From Fragum whitleyi (taxonomy: Eukaryota; Mollusca; Bivalvia; Cardiida; Cardiidae), in the NCBI GenBank assembly GCA_948146395.1, contig OX411559.1, forward strand, positions 38,372,679 to 38,436,678: a DNA stretch of 64,000 nt, read 5' to 3'. The position numbers were made by a program, and so were the translations under genes. The notes below the pieces were generated by a model. That model was given only the letters and a program-made list of their open reading frames with translations, was not told the origin of the DNA and ran no database searches. Below are positions 36,826 to 46,647 of the stretch, one piece after another (position 1 is the stretch's first letter; each line of letters opens with the position of its first letter).

Positions 36826-39800
36826 GCAATCGCGAAAATAATTATGTTTATATTGTGACGTCGTTTTTAAACGACGTTATAAATTGAAATATTGAATTTT
36901 TAAGAATTTTGACGATTTTTCGCGAATATTCGGGTCATAGTTTCAATAGAATATCACATTTGTGCTCATAAAATACCAAATTTATTAAACTCGTCATCTA
37001 AAACAAATAAAAACTCGCCGCAGCCTCGTTTTTATCTCTTTATAGATGACTCGTTTGATAAATTCGGTATTCAATGAGCACTCATTAAATATCCTCTATG
37101 TATATGACAATTCTTCGATAACACTTCTCGTGATAACTATTTATGGTAAAAATACGTTTTTAATATTCTTAAAATTTAAACACTAATGTAGATGTCTAAG
37201 CTCAATATAAGTAATTTGCAAAGCAAAATTCTTGGTTACCTCGAATGTACGAAATAAAAGTGCTCCAATTTTGAAAAAAAAAGATTCAGTTTTCATGGGT
37301 GTAACTCAGGTGAGCGATCTTGGGTCTAAGATACAGTTAAAAACTTCGTAAAAATGACTGTCATTCCGATGAATATCTTTCTTTATCATTCACTCAGCGC
37401 ACCATTCATTCATTTCAAACACTCGCTCAATTCGATCAAAAACGCTCCAATTTTTTTATTAACATTTCGAAATCTTTCAAGACCATCAAATTTTTATTCA
37501 AATCAATCTTACGCTTTAATTGGCTGGTGTAGATTTTGAAGTGTCTTATTGGTTCACGAATACACATTGTCTGGCTCGTTCGCCGAGTGGTTAGCGCGCT
37601 CGACTCGTGACCTGGTGGTTGCGGGTTCGAGCCCCACTGGAGGCGGGTAGTGTATTTGGGCAGGACAGTTTACAGACAAGGCCCCAGTCCACCCAGCTGT
37701 GTAAGTGGGTAGCAGTGGTTAGAAACCATTGCCTTTTTCTCTATGTGCAGAATAAGATCTGGAATGAGTTAGGACCACGATGGGAATAAGATGGAAATAA
37801 GAGTCATTCGACCCTTTATCGTGTTATCCTCGAGTAAAAAAAAAACACATAAACAAAAAAGTACATATATTTTATTAAAGGGAGGTAATTCATATCGTTA
37901 GTGATATTGAGTTACCTTTCTTTAATTTCACTCAAAACACGCTCCACAAACTGATTCAATTTCATTCCAAAATCATTTCAATATCATTCACCTTATCAAT
38001 TTCATGATGTTCTTAACTGTTGTATTAGCTTATTTTATCTTGTTTTTCTTTGATCGTCCAAAATGTTTTTTTTACAAAACACGATCATTTTAACAATCAC
38101 GACAAAACATATTTTTTTAGGATCAGGCTCCTATTGGAAGTATTGTGACTGCAGACAAAAGTCCAGATGCTATCATTCGAGTGGGTGTAACTGTAACTAT
38201 AACGACAAAAAGAAGTGGAGGTACGATGATGGATATGTGACGAACAAAGACGATCTACCCATCACCGGATTCTCAGCTGGGGATACTGGAAAGTGGAAAG
38301 GTTATTTTGTTGTTGTGTGTCATTTTTACATGTTTAGATTCGGATTAGCTACAATATGGTCTTCACTTTACATTTAAGGTAGTACCCGTAAAAGTTCCGC
38401 AACATTTCGGAAGTGGTGAACTCAACAGTGTTAATCGAGGTTCCCTAATGATTTTCATTAGGAAACCTCGATAAAAATTGTGGAAGTTAATGAGTTCCGG
38501 AATGTTGCGGAACTATGACGGTTCCACTTCCTAAATAAATAGCTTCTGATTTAAAGTCTACCTAATAATTGGAGAAGGATTGAATTAAATGGAGGTGATG
38601 CAGTGTCGCTTACTTCGTCCTATTTGGACCAAATAAGTGGTATTTAGTACATCCCTTATATTAAATATATACTTACGAGCAATGAAAACGCACCACCTGA
38701 ATTTTTTCTCAAATATTTATTTAATCTACCAAAACTTCAGACATGAATATTACTAATCTAAAAACATTTGTAATGGGAACATTTACTACTCAATGATGTT
38801 AGAGTTAGCTCAGAAACAGTCGAAAGTTTTTGAAATTATGACTTAAGAAAAAAGTTAAAAATCGTTAATCTTTTATTTTCAAAGTAGGTTTGCAAACCCT
38901 TTCAGTCGTTCAATTTTCGGTAACATAACCTCTAACTCAGTACAAAATGCTTGCTATTCATTTGTTGAGCGGTTACCATAATGTAGACAATTGATTGGTG
39001 CATAGGCTAACGCAGATGAAATTCTAGGTCTACACCGTACCCTCGGCGTCCCTGATGGACTTAAACATGTCTTTTTGGAGTTCAAATCGCTCGAACACGC
39101 GAGTACGACATTGTTATTAACGATTCTTTGAATTTAATGAAAAAATACCTTCTGTTCTTTGTTGATCCCATACCATACCCAAGTTGAGATCGCATTACTG
39201 CTTTTTGCTTAGAACAAATGTGAAATCTTATGCTGTATTTTCATTCTCTAAGAAACAGTACTTTTAATTATGCAAATAAAAACTTGTTTCAAAAGTGCTA
39301 TTAAATGAGCAAGCTAAAAGGGCTATTTTAATGACCATTAAACAAACAGAGACGTCTCATGGTTGATGTTAAGAAATGCGACGTCTACATGTTCCTTTAT
39401 AGGTTGAAAGACGATAAAAGGTAGCTAATTAAAAGATTTATAATTAAGGACAGTTTGTGCAAGTTTTCTTGGTGGTGTGTTTTCATTGCGCTTGAGTATA
39501 CATAAATAGAGAAAAGTTATCTAGATATATTTCCATGTCTTCGTGAACCATTCAGACACTCCGAAATTCAAACAAGCCAGTGTAATCATGGAACTTAATG
39601 AGCGATTTGAAAAAAGTTTTTAGGGATTCTTTTTGATGTAATTGGAGCGATTTTTTAATGATTTCAGCGAGTGCCTAGATTAAATCTGCAGAGCGCTGAT
39701 TGGTTGATTTACACAGGTGTTGAATGGACTGGGTGCCAATTTTTAAATGTTCTTACCCGCAGCTTTTCGGCCTTGCGTTCAGGGAGACAAATCGGTGCAA

Positions 39801-42749
39801 ACTGTTTTCAGATTATACCCCACTTTGTACACAAGTGCACGTGCAAAGCGGGGTATAATATAAAGACAGTTTACACCATTTTTCTTATCCTAAATGCTGG
39901 TAGGCCACTGAATGCTGGCCATCATGCTTACTTGGAATTGTTTGATAGCTCAAACGGCCATAGACCTACCCTGCGTTCAAAATGAAAACGATTTGCGAAC
40001 GTTTTAAGATGATACCCCGCTTTGCACGTGCACATACGTGCAAAGCGAGGTATCATTTTGAAAACGTTTACGTTTTTATCTTGAACGCAGGAAAGGGCAA
40101 ATGTAATCGGGACCTCTCGAAGATCCTACGGAATAGACCTCGGGAATGATAATGGCGCAGACATGAAAGCGCGTCATTTTGCACGTGAGTTTTAAAGACG
40201 TCACAAATATCATCGATACGTTTAGAGATGACGTGGCGTAAAATAAAATCAACAAAGGAGCTTCAGTGGGCTAATTATAATTTGATAACGAAACGCAGTG
40301 TCTTACTGCATTTTGTCATCAAATTATGATTTGCCCAAAAGATCTGAAAGAATTAACAAAATGTGATTTTGTTCAAGCGTAGGGGAGACCGGGGCAAAGT
40401 GCTACATTTTTCAATCAATTCACAAATTAAACGACACCATAGCTCTTTTGAATTTTTTTAATATATGTATCGAAAATTCAACGAATTTCGAACCAAAAAA
40501 TACTATAAACAATTTCATCAAACTGTATAAATCTTATATGCAGACAAAAACATGCAAAACCATGTAACAATTTGTCCCGGTAAATGTAACACATTGCCCC
40601 GGGCTTTTGGGGCAAAGTGTTACACCTACGGGGGCAAAGTGTTGCATGGTTTTGCAGTCGCCGCGAAAACTACTTCTTTTTTGCTTTTTCAATACCGGGA
40701 TAAACATGAAAAGCTTTTATGCCAAATATTATTCCAAATTAGACCACAAGTTTCGCACACGCTGACTTAGTCATCCATGACAAAAAAATGTCGTTCTTGC
40801 GCCATACCACGTGTTGCAAGATGTTTTCTTAATGGTCAGACATCAGACCATATCCTAAAATTTTATTTTCTTCTCTTTTTTATCAAGAAATAAACCATTT
40901 AGCTCATATTGTATGGCCGTTTGAAAAAAAGCAAAGGGTATTTGTGACTGATGGGACCTACTATAGCTTCGAACAAGTCTTCTTGTTATTGGCTAAATTG
41001 CATTAATTACCCCTATTTAGTCTCTTAAATTCTACATTTATGAAATTTTATATAAAGAATGTTATGTACCACAAACATTTAGTAATTAGTCCATTGGACC
41101 GCCATATCATCATTTCAACATGCCCGAATATATAGCGCACAAAGCATTTTGAGAAAAGGTGGTTACTCTAGCAACAGAAAATTTGTCTTTTTTCGTACAC
41201 CAGTTTCTATTGCATATAATTACATGTTTAAATATGTACAAGAACGTCAAAGCTTCTGAAGCTTCTTGTAAATCGTTTCAGCCTAAATCTTGTTGTCTTG
41301 AAATTGAATAACCGATTTGAACATAATGTTGACAAAATGTTACACTGTAACACTTTGCCCCATGTCCTGTGTAACACTTTGCCCAAATCGCAACTTTTCG
41401 GAAGATACACTCGTGCAAAGAAAAGAAAGGTTAATGATACAACAATTTGTACACATTAGTCAGCTTCAGAATTAGAGTATCCCAAAAAACACATATCTTT
41501 CGTATTTAATGTACTTTTTTATCATACGTGGCGGAATTACGAAGACGGCAAGACTTTACTTTTGTGTCACATAAATCGACTACTGATTTTTTTAAGTGGA
41601 TATTTCTATTTTATGTCTCTAACATACAGCAAAACATGCATAATCAAACAGCCCTTTTCTTAGAAATAACACCTGGGTCATAAATCAATTCAAAAAGAAA
41701 AAAATTCAAACATAACACTTTGCCCCGTGTAACACTTTGCCCCGGGCTCACCTATGTCCGAAGTACCATCAGAAGCCGCATTACCTAAAAAACGACCCAA
41801 AATTACTGCAATTACGTCAGTGATACTTTCCAGTTTACGGAAAAGTCCTATCGATGTTCCGAATGAGACAACAGGCAAATTCAATCGGGAACCATCGGCG
41901 ATTCTACGGAATAAACTTCGGGAATAATAATGGGCGCAGACATGAAAGCGTCTCACTTCACACGTGTGATTTGTGACGTCAAACGCATCAACACCACCAC
42001 ATGTGGACGTTCAGTTTGACAAAAATCAACGAAAAGATTAAAGATGGACATATTATAATTTGATAACATTACGCAGCATATCACCATATACATGTACGAT
42101 GGGAAAGCATTAATTTTTTTTTCTTAAAGCGTATTAACCGAAGAGCCGCCAGAAGCCGAATAGCCTTAAAAATGAAAATCATGAACTTGAAAATGAACAT
42201 CTACGTCCGAGTAGAATTGACCTGTCCAATCTACGCTACCCTCCGATATCGATAGATAAGGACAGAGGCGCTAGTCAATTGTCCGACGTACTTTCCAATT
42301 TACTGAAATGCCCGAGTGAAGTTCCGATTGAGATCAGGGGCAAATATTGAAATTTCAGCTCTTCCGGAGCATCGTTCCTTCCTTCATTCATGAATGGATT
42401 TATTATTATATGATTTAAGTATTTTGTTGAGTTCATTAAGTTACGTGCATTCTGATTGGCTGAAAAATTGGTTTTATTCTTCAACAATTTTGAGTACGCA
42501 GCTATTTTTATGTTTGCGCGAAAAATAGTCCCGCAAGAAATCAGTCTTATTATGGAGAGATTCATCAAGTTTGGCGTCATGGTATTAAGTTATAAGATAT
42601 GAGGAGAGTATCTTTTTGGGGGATTGAAATTTAAATAATAATCACTCTTATGTATGCATTTGCATCGGTTTATAGGACACATTTCTTTTTCAGCCAATGT
42701 AGCGGATGAAAGAGGGTATCATACAATTGGACCGTTGGTTTGCTGGTAA
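28955..42749 (+). CDS. Secreted PAN/apple plus fibrinogen-like protein, complete five-exon gene
   Basis: Exons 28955-29273, 32029-32175, 35249-35515, 38127-38300 and 42694-42749 sum to 963 bases, 320 residues plus stop, and every junction is phase 1. Residues 1-26 include a modest hydrophobic run (HILELCIILSEMVF), a possible signal peptide. Residues about 27-107 resemble a PAN/apple module, with cysteines in CVHSCEQLPVCKAVFF and KKCYL. From about 108 on the pattern fits the fibrinogen-like module of contactin-associated proteins: IIDPDG, CxxYxI, a paired-Cys stretch YCDC..CNCNYND, then LPIT, GDTG and GPLVC. Such proteins in molluscs are usually secreted or adhesive, and some fibrinogen-related ones act as lectins; a function here is unproven. 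The start could instead lie in an upstream exon, since the frame stays open back to a CAG at 28920-28922. No calcium-site motif of true ficolins is evident. Confidence 0.72.
29290..29565. mobile_element. MITE family M copy 1, with strong hairpin
   Basis: TGGGACCCGTCACGCGAAAA opens it and CCCTTTTCGCTTGACGGTCA closes it as inverted ends. GACCCCAGTCAGACTGCGCG and CGCAGACTGACTAGGGTC form an internal hairpin. It begins about 15 bases past exon 1's donor. Confidence 0.62.
30672..31070 (+). mobile_element. MITE family A copy
   Basis: AACATCGTGATATTGACG is the left end, AAAGGGAGGTAATAAATATC the central foldback and CCTTGTCAATTTA a truncated right end. It lies in intron 1 of the PAN/fibrinogen-like gene. 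Confidence 0.6.
31633..32002 (+). mobile_element. piggyBac-like MITE copy 2, with insertion
   Basis: Same ends (TTAATCTTTTCCTG ... CAGCAAAGGGTTAA) and orientation as the copy at 15.3 kb. A 130-base fragment of the TATGCCCCCG family sits next to its central hairpin. Its right end is 26 bases before exon 2 of the PAN/fibrinogen-like gene. Confidence 0.7.
31796..31928 (+). mobile_element. TATGCCCCCG-family fragment inside the MITE
   Basis: It begins TTTATGCCCCCGCATCGATA, carries a (CTGT/CCGT)n run and stops at ACTTAACCTTG. It matches the first 135 bases of the element at 16.4 kb. Confidence 0.65.
32029..32175 (+). CDS. PAN/fibrinogen-like gene exon 2 (start of fibrinogen-like module)
   Basis: The acceptor is TAATTTCAG and the donor TTAC/GTACGT. 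It reads CSDISMTEIADSSNKIIDPD and then VFGPTRVWCDLSRKP. The DPDG and V-x-C-D motifs match the first strands of fibrinogen-like domains. It sits between two inverted piggyBac-like MITEs. Confidence 0.75.
32293..32521 (-). mobile_element. piggyBac-like MITE copy 3 (inverted)
   Basis: TTAACCCTTTGCTG at the left and AACAGGAAAGGGTTAA at the right. It is the reverse complement of copy 2 and starts 118 bases after exon 2's donor. Confidence 0.7.
32840..33810. repeat. Large diverged inverted repeat
   Basis: AAGACCCAATTTTAAGGGTA and CAGTATGTCCAGGTATACTA on the left correspond to TTTAGCTGGGCAAACTGTCT and similar on the right. A related arm occurs at 59575-59870 (TTGACCCAATTTAATGC, CAGTTTGTCCAGCTAACC). 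Confidence 0.45.
33885..34215. mobile_element. Two adjoining SINE copies (S4 head and S1 body)
   Basis: CCCTCTCGATTCTGCTTCCT to CTCTACCTCTAGACCACAGA is an antisense tRNA-like element (S4) with B-box complement. Next to it TACCGGTGTGCGAAATACAA ... GCGGCGTAAA is an S1 body in sense order. Confidence 0.5.
34494..34931 (+). mobile_element. MITE family A, near-complete copy
   Basis: The left end CAGTTAGTTACATCGTGAAA and right end TTTCACGATGTTGTTAACTG are inverted repeats flanked by TA on both sides. The body is about 435 bases with a central AAATTTGTTCATCCTGAACA palindrome. No ORF. The TA flanks suggest a Tc1/mariner-type integrase in trans. Confidence 0.7.
35045..35238 (+). mobile_element. TATGCCCCCG-family element, abutting an exon
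   Basis: TTTTTATGCCCCCGATAGGG to GTGACAGCTCTTGTTTTC, with a (CCGT)n run at 35084-35147. Its T-rich end is followed 10 bases later by the acceptor of exon 3. Confidence 0.65.
35249..35515 (+). CDS. PAN/fibrinogen-like gene exon 3
   Basis: The acceptor is TTATCCAG and the donor CTATT/GTAAGT. It includes YEECGSYAINLTYGVGLEAA, STCKQYIRWDCFAST and TTTPCIRWTTRN. The Cys-x-x-Tyr-x-Ile start and C-x-Q-[YF]-I-x-[WY]-x-C pattern resemble the CNTNAP fibrinogen-like module. Its last 23 bases are repeated in inverted form in the intron. Confidence 0.8.
35493..35568. repeat. Inverted repeat across the exon 3 donor
   Basis: 31-base arms at 35493-35523 and 35538-35568 with three mismatches and a 14-base loop. 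The left arm covers the exon end and GTAAGTGC; the right arm starts GCACTTACAATAG. Confidence 0.85.
36690..37105 (+). mobile_element. MITE family D, fullest copy
   Basis: CGTCGCGGGAGTGAAATAAC opens it and CACTCATTAAATATCCTCT closes it. It includes a (TTG)10 microsatellite and AAAACTCGCCGCAGCCTCGT. It lies in intron 3 of the PAN/fibrinogen-like gene. Confidence 0.6.
36796..36825. repeat. (TTG)10 microsatellite
   Basis: Uninterrupted TTG units inside a family D MITE; other family D copies lack it. Confidence 0.92.
37331..38020 (+). mobile_element. MITE family A copy carrying a SINE insertion
   Basis: The left end CAGTTAAAAACTTCG and the right end CAATTTCATGATGTTCTTAA bracket the usual body. 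A tRNA-derived SINE (37571-37850) splits it. Confidence 0.6.
37571..37850 (+). mobile_element. tRNA-derived SINE with A-rich tail
   Basis: The head GGCTCGTTCGCCGAGTGGTT carries an A-box-like stretch and GCGGGTTCGAGCCCC a perfect B-box. The body CCCAGTCCACCCAGCTGTGT is a conserved-looking central domain. The tail is A-rich. It is inserted inside a family A MITE. Confidence 0.68.
38127..38300 (+). CDS. PAN/fibrinogen-like gene exon 4 (Cys-rich centre)
   Basis: It reads YWKYCDCRQKSRCYHSSGCN and later DDLPITGFSAGDTGKWK. The acceptor must be GATCAG/GCTCC: the upstream TAG at 38118-38120 would join the carried T to GA and make TGA. With the downstream site the junction codon is TGC, a cysteine expected after SAQDY. 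The donor GG/GTTATT is weak. Confidence 0.75.
38375..38531. mobile_element. Foldback MITE, sister of the 2.8-kb copy
   Basis: Arms CGAGGTTCCCTAATGA and TCATTAGGAAACCTCG pair tightly. Outer arms GTTCCGCAACATTTCGGAA and TTCCGGAATGTTGCGGAAC also pair. It starts 75 bases after exon 4 of the PAN/fibrinogen-like gene. Confidence 0.62.
38540..39650. other. Intron 4 stretch with nothing recognised
   Basis: Between the foldback MITE and the 39.8-kb hairpins in the PAN/fibrinogen-like gene. A weak family A-like centre (GGAGGTGATGCAGTGTCGC) is at 38.59 kb; otherwise unique-looking. Confidence 0.45.
39765..40092. repeat. Two GCTTTGCACGTGCA hairpins
   Basis: ATTATACCCCACTTTGTACA pairs with GCAAAGCGGGGTATAAT at 39.81-39.86 kb. 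ATGATACCCCGCTTTGCACG pairs with CGTGCAAAGCGAGGTATCAT at 40.01-40.05 kb. CCTGCGTTCAA / TTGAACGCAGG bound the second. Probably sister MITEs. Confidence 0.55.
40090..42160. mobile_element. Family I MITE copies, interrupted by the 1.37-kb element
   Basis: ATCCTACGGAATAGACCTCG (40.12 kb) and TGATAACGAAACGCAGTGTC (40.29 kb) precede the insertion. AAGTACCATCAGAAGCCG and CGATTCTACGGAATAAAC follow it. This places 40381 and 41753 as adjacent bases before insertion. Confidence 0.55.
40382..41752. mobile_element. 1.37-kb TIR element with TA duplication
   Basis: The left end GGGGAGACCGGGGCAAAGTG pairs with the inverted right end GGTGAGCCCGGGGCAAAGTG. It is flanked by TA at 40380-40381 and 41753-41754. 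The motif GGGCAAAGTGTTACA recurs inside. No transposase frame is evident, so it is non-autonomous. Host sequence on both sides is one MITE whose uninterrupted paralogues (27.76 kb, 42.13 kb) show the empty site. Confidence 0.72.
42694..42749 (+). CDS. PAN/fibrinogen-like gene terminal exon 5
   Basis: The acceptor is TTTTTCAG. It reads ANVADERGYHTIGPLVCW followed by TAA. GPLVC is the expected last strand of the module, and the phase 1 start matches exon 4. TGCTG/GTAATC could alternatively act as a donor to a further exon, so the end is probable rather than certain. Confidence 0.72.
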
Positions 42750-42939
42750 TCACCACTACAACACAGTTAATTTAAATTTGTGGGTGAAAATGACAGACAA
42801 ATTAAGTTTTTCTTGTTTCCTTTCATTACTTGTATCTTGTTCATATTATAGTTCCGAACATAATGGAATTGATGATTTGAATAATTTTAGAAATGCGAGG
42901 AGTGGGTTTTGATTAACATTCAAGGGATGTATTCAATAC

Positions 42940-43215
42940 CACTAATTCCGTTGGGGATGAACAAAATTAGCGACATTTATTAACTCCCTTAAATAAAATT
43001 TGCAAGCAAATTCTAATATCAACTTCCTATTTCTTCAAGAAACAATTAGACGTTTACTATTTCAATTATTTCAGTAAAATTGCTATTTTTTTAGCTATAT
43101 TTTCTTTATGTAGTTGTTGAATCTATCTTCTTTGGTCTTTCTAAGCGTTTTTGAATGGTTTTAGTGCGTGTTTTGAATGAATGAATTGACCAATAAGTAA
43201 GCAATTTCAAATGAT
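42940..43215 (-). mobile_element. MITE family A, decayed reverse copy
   Basis: AAGGGATGTATTC ... TTAACTCCCTT forms the foldback centre. The TTGAATGAATGAATTGACC tail matches the reverse-complemented body. Ends are lost. Confidence 0.45.
42992..42997 (+). terminator. Possible poly(A) signal
   Basis: AATAAA lies about 245 bases after the terminal TAA, but inside a degraded MITE copy. It is the nearest canonical signal I see. Confidence 0.3.
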
Positions 43216-43261
43216 TATGTTTGGGATGAAATTGAATCAAGCATTGGCCTTTTTTATTTAA

Positions 43262-43655
43262 CGTCGATTGTGAAAAAAGTTCGAACAATTTAGATTGATC
43301 CCTCTCGAATCTGCTTCCTAGAAAAGCCAACAGCACTCGCGCCGAATATGTGTGCCAATGAAAGAACCAAGGTCGATAGCCGCTCCCGGGTATCGAACTC
43401 AGGACCGTTGGGCCATGATGCCGACGCTCTATCTCTGATTTGATTTGAATTGGGAGTTTACGTTGCTTTCAACAATCTTACAGTTATATCGCGACGACTG
43501 GAGCACCTAACGATGGATTCCTGGTATTTCTCACACCAGTACTACCACCACATCCCTCTCCTAGCCTCCAGTTGCTATTCCACATAGGTTTACGATTATC
43601 TACCCATTGGTGGAAGACAAATGACTCTATCTCTAGACCACGGACAACACGTACT
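43262..43655 (-). mobile_element. S4 SINE interrupted by an S1 SINE
   Basis: The S4 copy runs from about 43262 to 43436 and resumes at 43625. The S1 insert at 43437-43624 carries GGAGCACCTAACGATGGATT. CTCTATCTCT is duplicated at 43427-43436 and 43625-43634, which fits a target-site duplication. Confidence 0.65.
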
Positions 43656-43659
43656 CTTA

Positions 43660-44500
43660 TCCGCTATGGGTGAAAACGGGATTAGAACGGAATAACTAGG
43701 TATACGGAAGTATAAATAAATAGCTGGGTAGATTAGTGAAAGTCATGGACTTTGTGATGCAAGCATGAAACTTATCATGCTTGAAGATAAGGTCATGTTG
43801 TTTCGAGAATCTGAGAATCTGTTTTAAATTCAATATAAAAAAGAAATGCATGATTCGTGCATATTTTTTTCCTTAAAAGTGTGATGAAAACTTTCAGATG
43901 AATGTCATTCTCAAAACGAATAAGATCAATAGAAAAAATGTAAGGGAAAATCTATTATCTGTAGTGGCTGCCATCTAGATACATTATCACACCTAAATTA
44001 ACCTTTTTTGCAATATTTTTTTCTGGTTTGATAAGGAACTGTGTTTTAGCAAAAAATGCCAATAAAAGTACATTAATCAGCTGCCAAAGTGTCAAAATTC
44101 AATCACAAAATTGGAAGATAAATCAATTTTACAAAACAAACAAATATAACTCTTTTTTTAAATGCTGAAAGCACTGGGTGCACTATTTTTGAGCAGTATT
44201 TATAATTAAACATGTAAAAAGACTATCAGAGGCACAGTCGCCCATGGCCCCTCGATTTAAGGCTGGGGCCAAAATTTTTTTTTGGAAAAAATGCACATAC
44301 CTGTAATGTGAAATTTTTGATGTCTAGCCCCAAAGTTATAACTGGTAGTCATTTTCCCTATAAAAAATGTAATTCATAAACGTGTTAGTTTTAAAAAGGC
44401 GAAAATTGGTAATAAAAACGATGTGCATGTTGATTTTTTTTTATTAACCTCCTGCCAAAGAAGGAATATTCAGTTGGGCAAAAGTTAAGGAATAATTATT
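43660..44500. other. Intergenic stretch with nothing recognised
   Basis: Between the convergent genes. No splice-bounded frame and no repeat recognised by eye. Confidence 0.45.
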
Positions 44501-44504
44501 CTAG

Positions 44505-44580
44505 ATGAATTATCAAAACATCGTAACTACAGCTAGTTCAAGCTGTAGTTACGGTGTTTTGATTATTCTCAAACGCTCAA
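44505..44580. repeat. Short perfect-looking hairpin
   Basis: AATTATCAAAACATCGTAAC and GTTACGGTGTTTTGATTATT pair, with ACAGCTAGTTCAAGCTGT at the tip. No family partner was seen in the window. Confidence 0.5.
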
Positions 44581-44884
44581 ACCATTAAAAAAGGAGAGGG
44601 GCGGTTATTCATCTTTTTTCACAGTCCATCATATCGCCTTAATCCAATATATCCTTTGGCAATCGCCTTCTGAGTGCGTATAAATTCCAAAATCCTAGTT
44701 ACGCATACGTAGAGTTCTTTAGAACGTATGTATTTTGTTAATGCCTTAAGATGTAACTTAGAGAAACAATGTGTTATGTATTGATATTGTCAATAAATAT
44801 TGTGTGTGTAATCAGAGAGAGTTTGAGTTATCGACCTGATGTGGTACAAATTATGCTATACTGCTACAGAGACGAAACAGTATA

Positions 44885-45320
44885 ATTCAGCAAATATTTA
44901 ATTGTCACAAGCAATACGTATGTGAAGTAAGAAGTATCTACCTCTTACCAGTTAAAAGAAATGGCAAATATTAAAGTATTTTGCTGAAATTTGGTGACCT
45001 TGAAAATATGATCTTGACCTTGATTCATTTAAAAGTTTATTACTACAGAAAGGTCTAGTCACTCATGTGAAATATTAAGTCTCTACCACTTAGCAGTCGA
45101 ATGTATAAGGGCAAATGAAAAATGTTATATTCTACACATATTTGATCTTGAAAATGACATTGACTTTGACTGATGACCTTGACGAATCTACCAACAAAAA
45201 GATCTTGTCACAAGCAATACACATGTGAAATATGAAGGCTTTACCTCTTACCAGTCACAAGTAATAGCCAATGTTAAAGAGTTGAGGGAAAAACAGACAA
45301 ACAGAAAGGGAAGAAACAGT
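44885..45320. repeat. Three diverged tandem units with GACCTTGA motifs
   Basis: CACAAGCAATACACATGTGA-like and CTCTTACCAGT stretches recur about every 130 bases, each followed by GACCTTGA-type words. It ends GACAAACAGAAAGG. Confidence 0.5.
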
Positions 45321-45574
45321 ATAGATAGTCGGAATGCATAAGAGGAATTTGCTTTTTCATTAAGAGTATAGATCAAAGTACCCGCAGAAGCCGAATCACG
45401 TAATAGTGACCCAAGCTTACTACACTTACGTCTGAGGTACTTTCCAGTTTACGGAAGAATCCGTATGATGTTCCGAATGTCACTCGTCACCATAAACCTT
45501 CAACCTTCTCAATTTAATTTTTAATTCAAACAAATGGCCAATTTCAACTAGCCTGGTTCAAGATTACTTCATGG

Positions 45575-45850
45575 TTAATATTGATTGATCGGATGGAGTT
45601 TAACGCCTTCTCAACATTTTTTTCAGTTATATCGCTGTGGCCTGAGCACCTAACAATGGATTCCTGGTATTTTTCTCACCATCACAATCTTTCCTAGCCT
45701 CCAGCTACAATCTCACATAGGTCCACGATTATCAACCCATTGGTGAAAGACAATTAGTCGGAAAGAATGAGTGCCGGTGTCGGGGATCGAACCCGGGACC
45801 TCTAGATATATAGTCCGACGCGCTACCAACTGCACTATGACGGCGGCGTC
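45575..45850 (-). mobile_element. tRNA-derived SINE (family S1) with its head
   Basis: On the - strand a tRNA-like head with B-box GGTTCGATCC (45.79-45.85 kb) leads into the body that recurs across the window (AATACCAGGAATCCATTGTT, complement of AACAATGGATTCCTGGTATT). It ends toward 45575 in GGCGTTAAAC-like sequence. Confidence 0.65.
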
Positions 45851-46068
45851 ATGGTTAATAAGAAGAGATCAGATAGTGTAGGCTAAGATCAGACTGCACA
45901 TGTGTACAGGATGATCTTAGCTTAAACTGTTTTCAAAATCTTTTTGTACTGCAGGAGTTTGCTGTGAGCAGCAGGAGAAGGGTTAACGGAGGTTCTGCAA
46001 TTCTTGAAATGTCAATGCCACTTTAACACGAATGCTATCATGCAATCTAGTAATTTTAGACTTTTATA

Positions 46069-46104
46069 AAAAAAAAAAAAAAAAAAAAAAGAATAAAATT
46101 CTGA

Positions 46105-46133
<29 letters not shown>
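46069..46133. repeat. Poly(A) then poly(T) tracts
   Basis: About 22 A, a short spacer containing AATAAAATTCTGAGG, then about 25 T. The arrangement can form a hairpin. Confidence 0.85.
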
Positions 46134-46135
<2 letters not shown>

Positions 46136-46647
46136 TCGTTTGATATTTGCAGAGGATAATTGTTTTCTGGTGTAAGTTCGATTTATATTTCATTGAGAAT
46201 AGAAAACAAAATCTATACTTCACGAGCGGTGGAGCCACGGGTGAAAATAAAGCTTTATTTGTTTACTCAATCGATCTTACCCGAAAAGCAAATCATGATA
46301 CTATTTCTTTCATGCAAAAATAAGAGATATTTGTAAAAAAAAGATTTTTTTTCTTTAATTGCGTTATTTTGCACGTGATTGCTTTGCAACGGTAATGATG
46401 ACGTCACTCACTGGGCTCCGCTTAGTTAAATTCAGTTAGGGTCAAATGAAGGGAAGAGGTTTTAAGCTTTTGGTAATTTCACCGGTTTGGTGGTGAAATT
46501 ATCAAATGATAATTCATTGTTATTTCTCGAAGACCACAGAAAATCAATAAGGAAAATGAGATAACAACGTATATTCTTGACATAATTACTCTGAAACGAA
46601 ACTAAAGATAGGAAGGCGGCTGTTATGATGCGTTCTTGATCCTTCAT

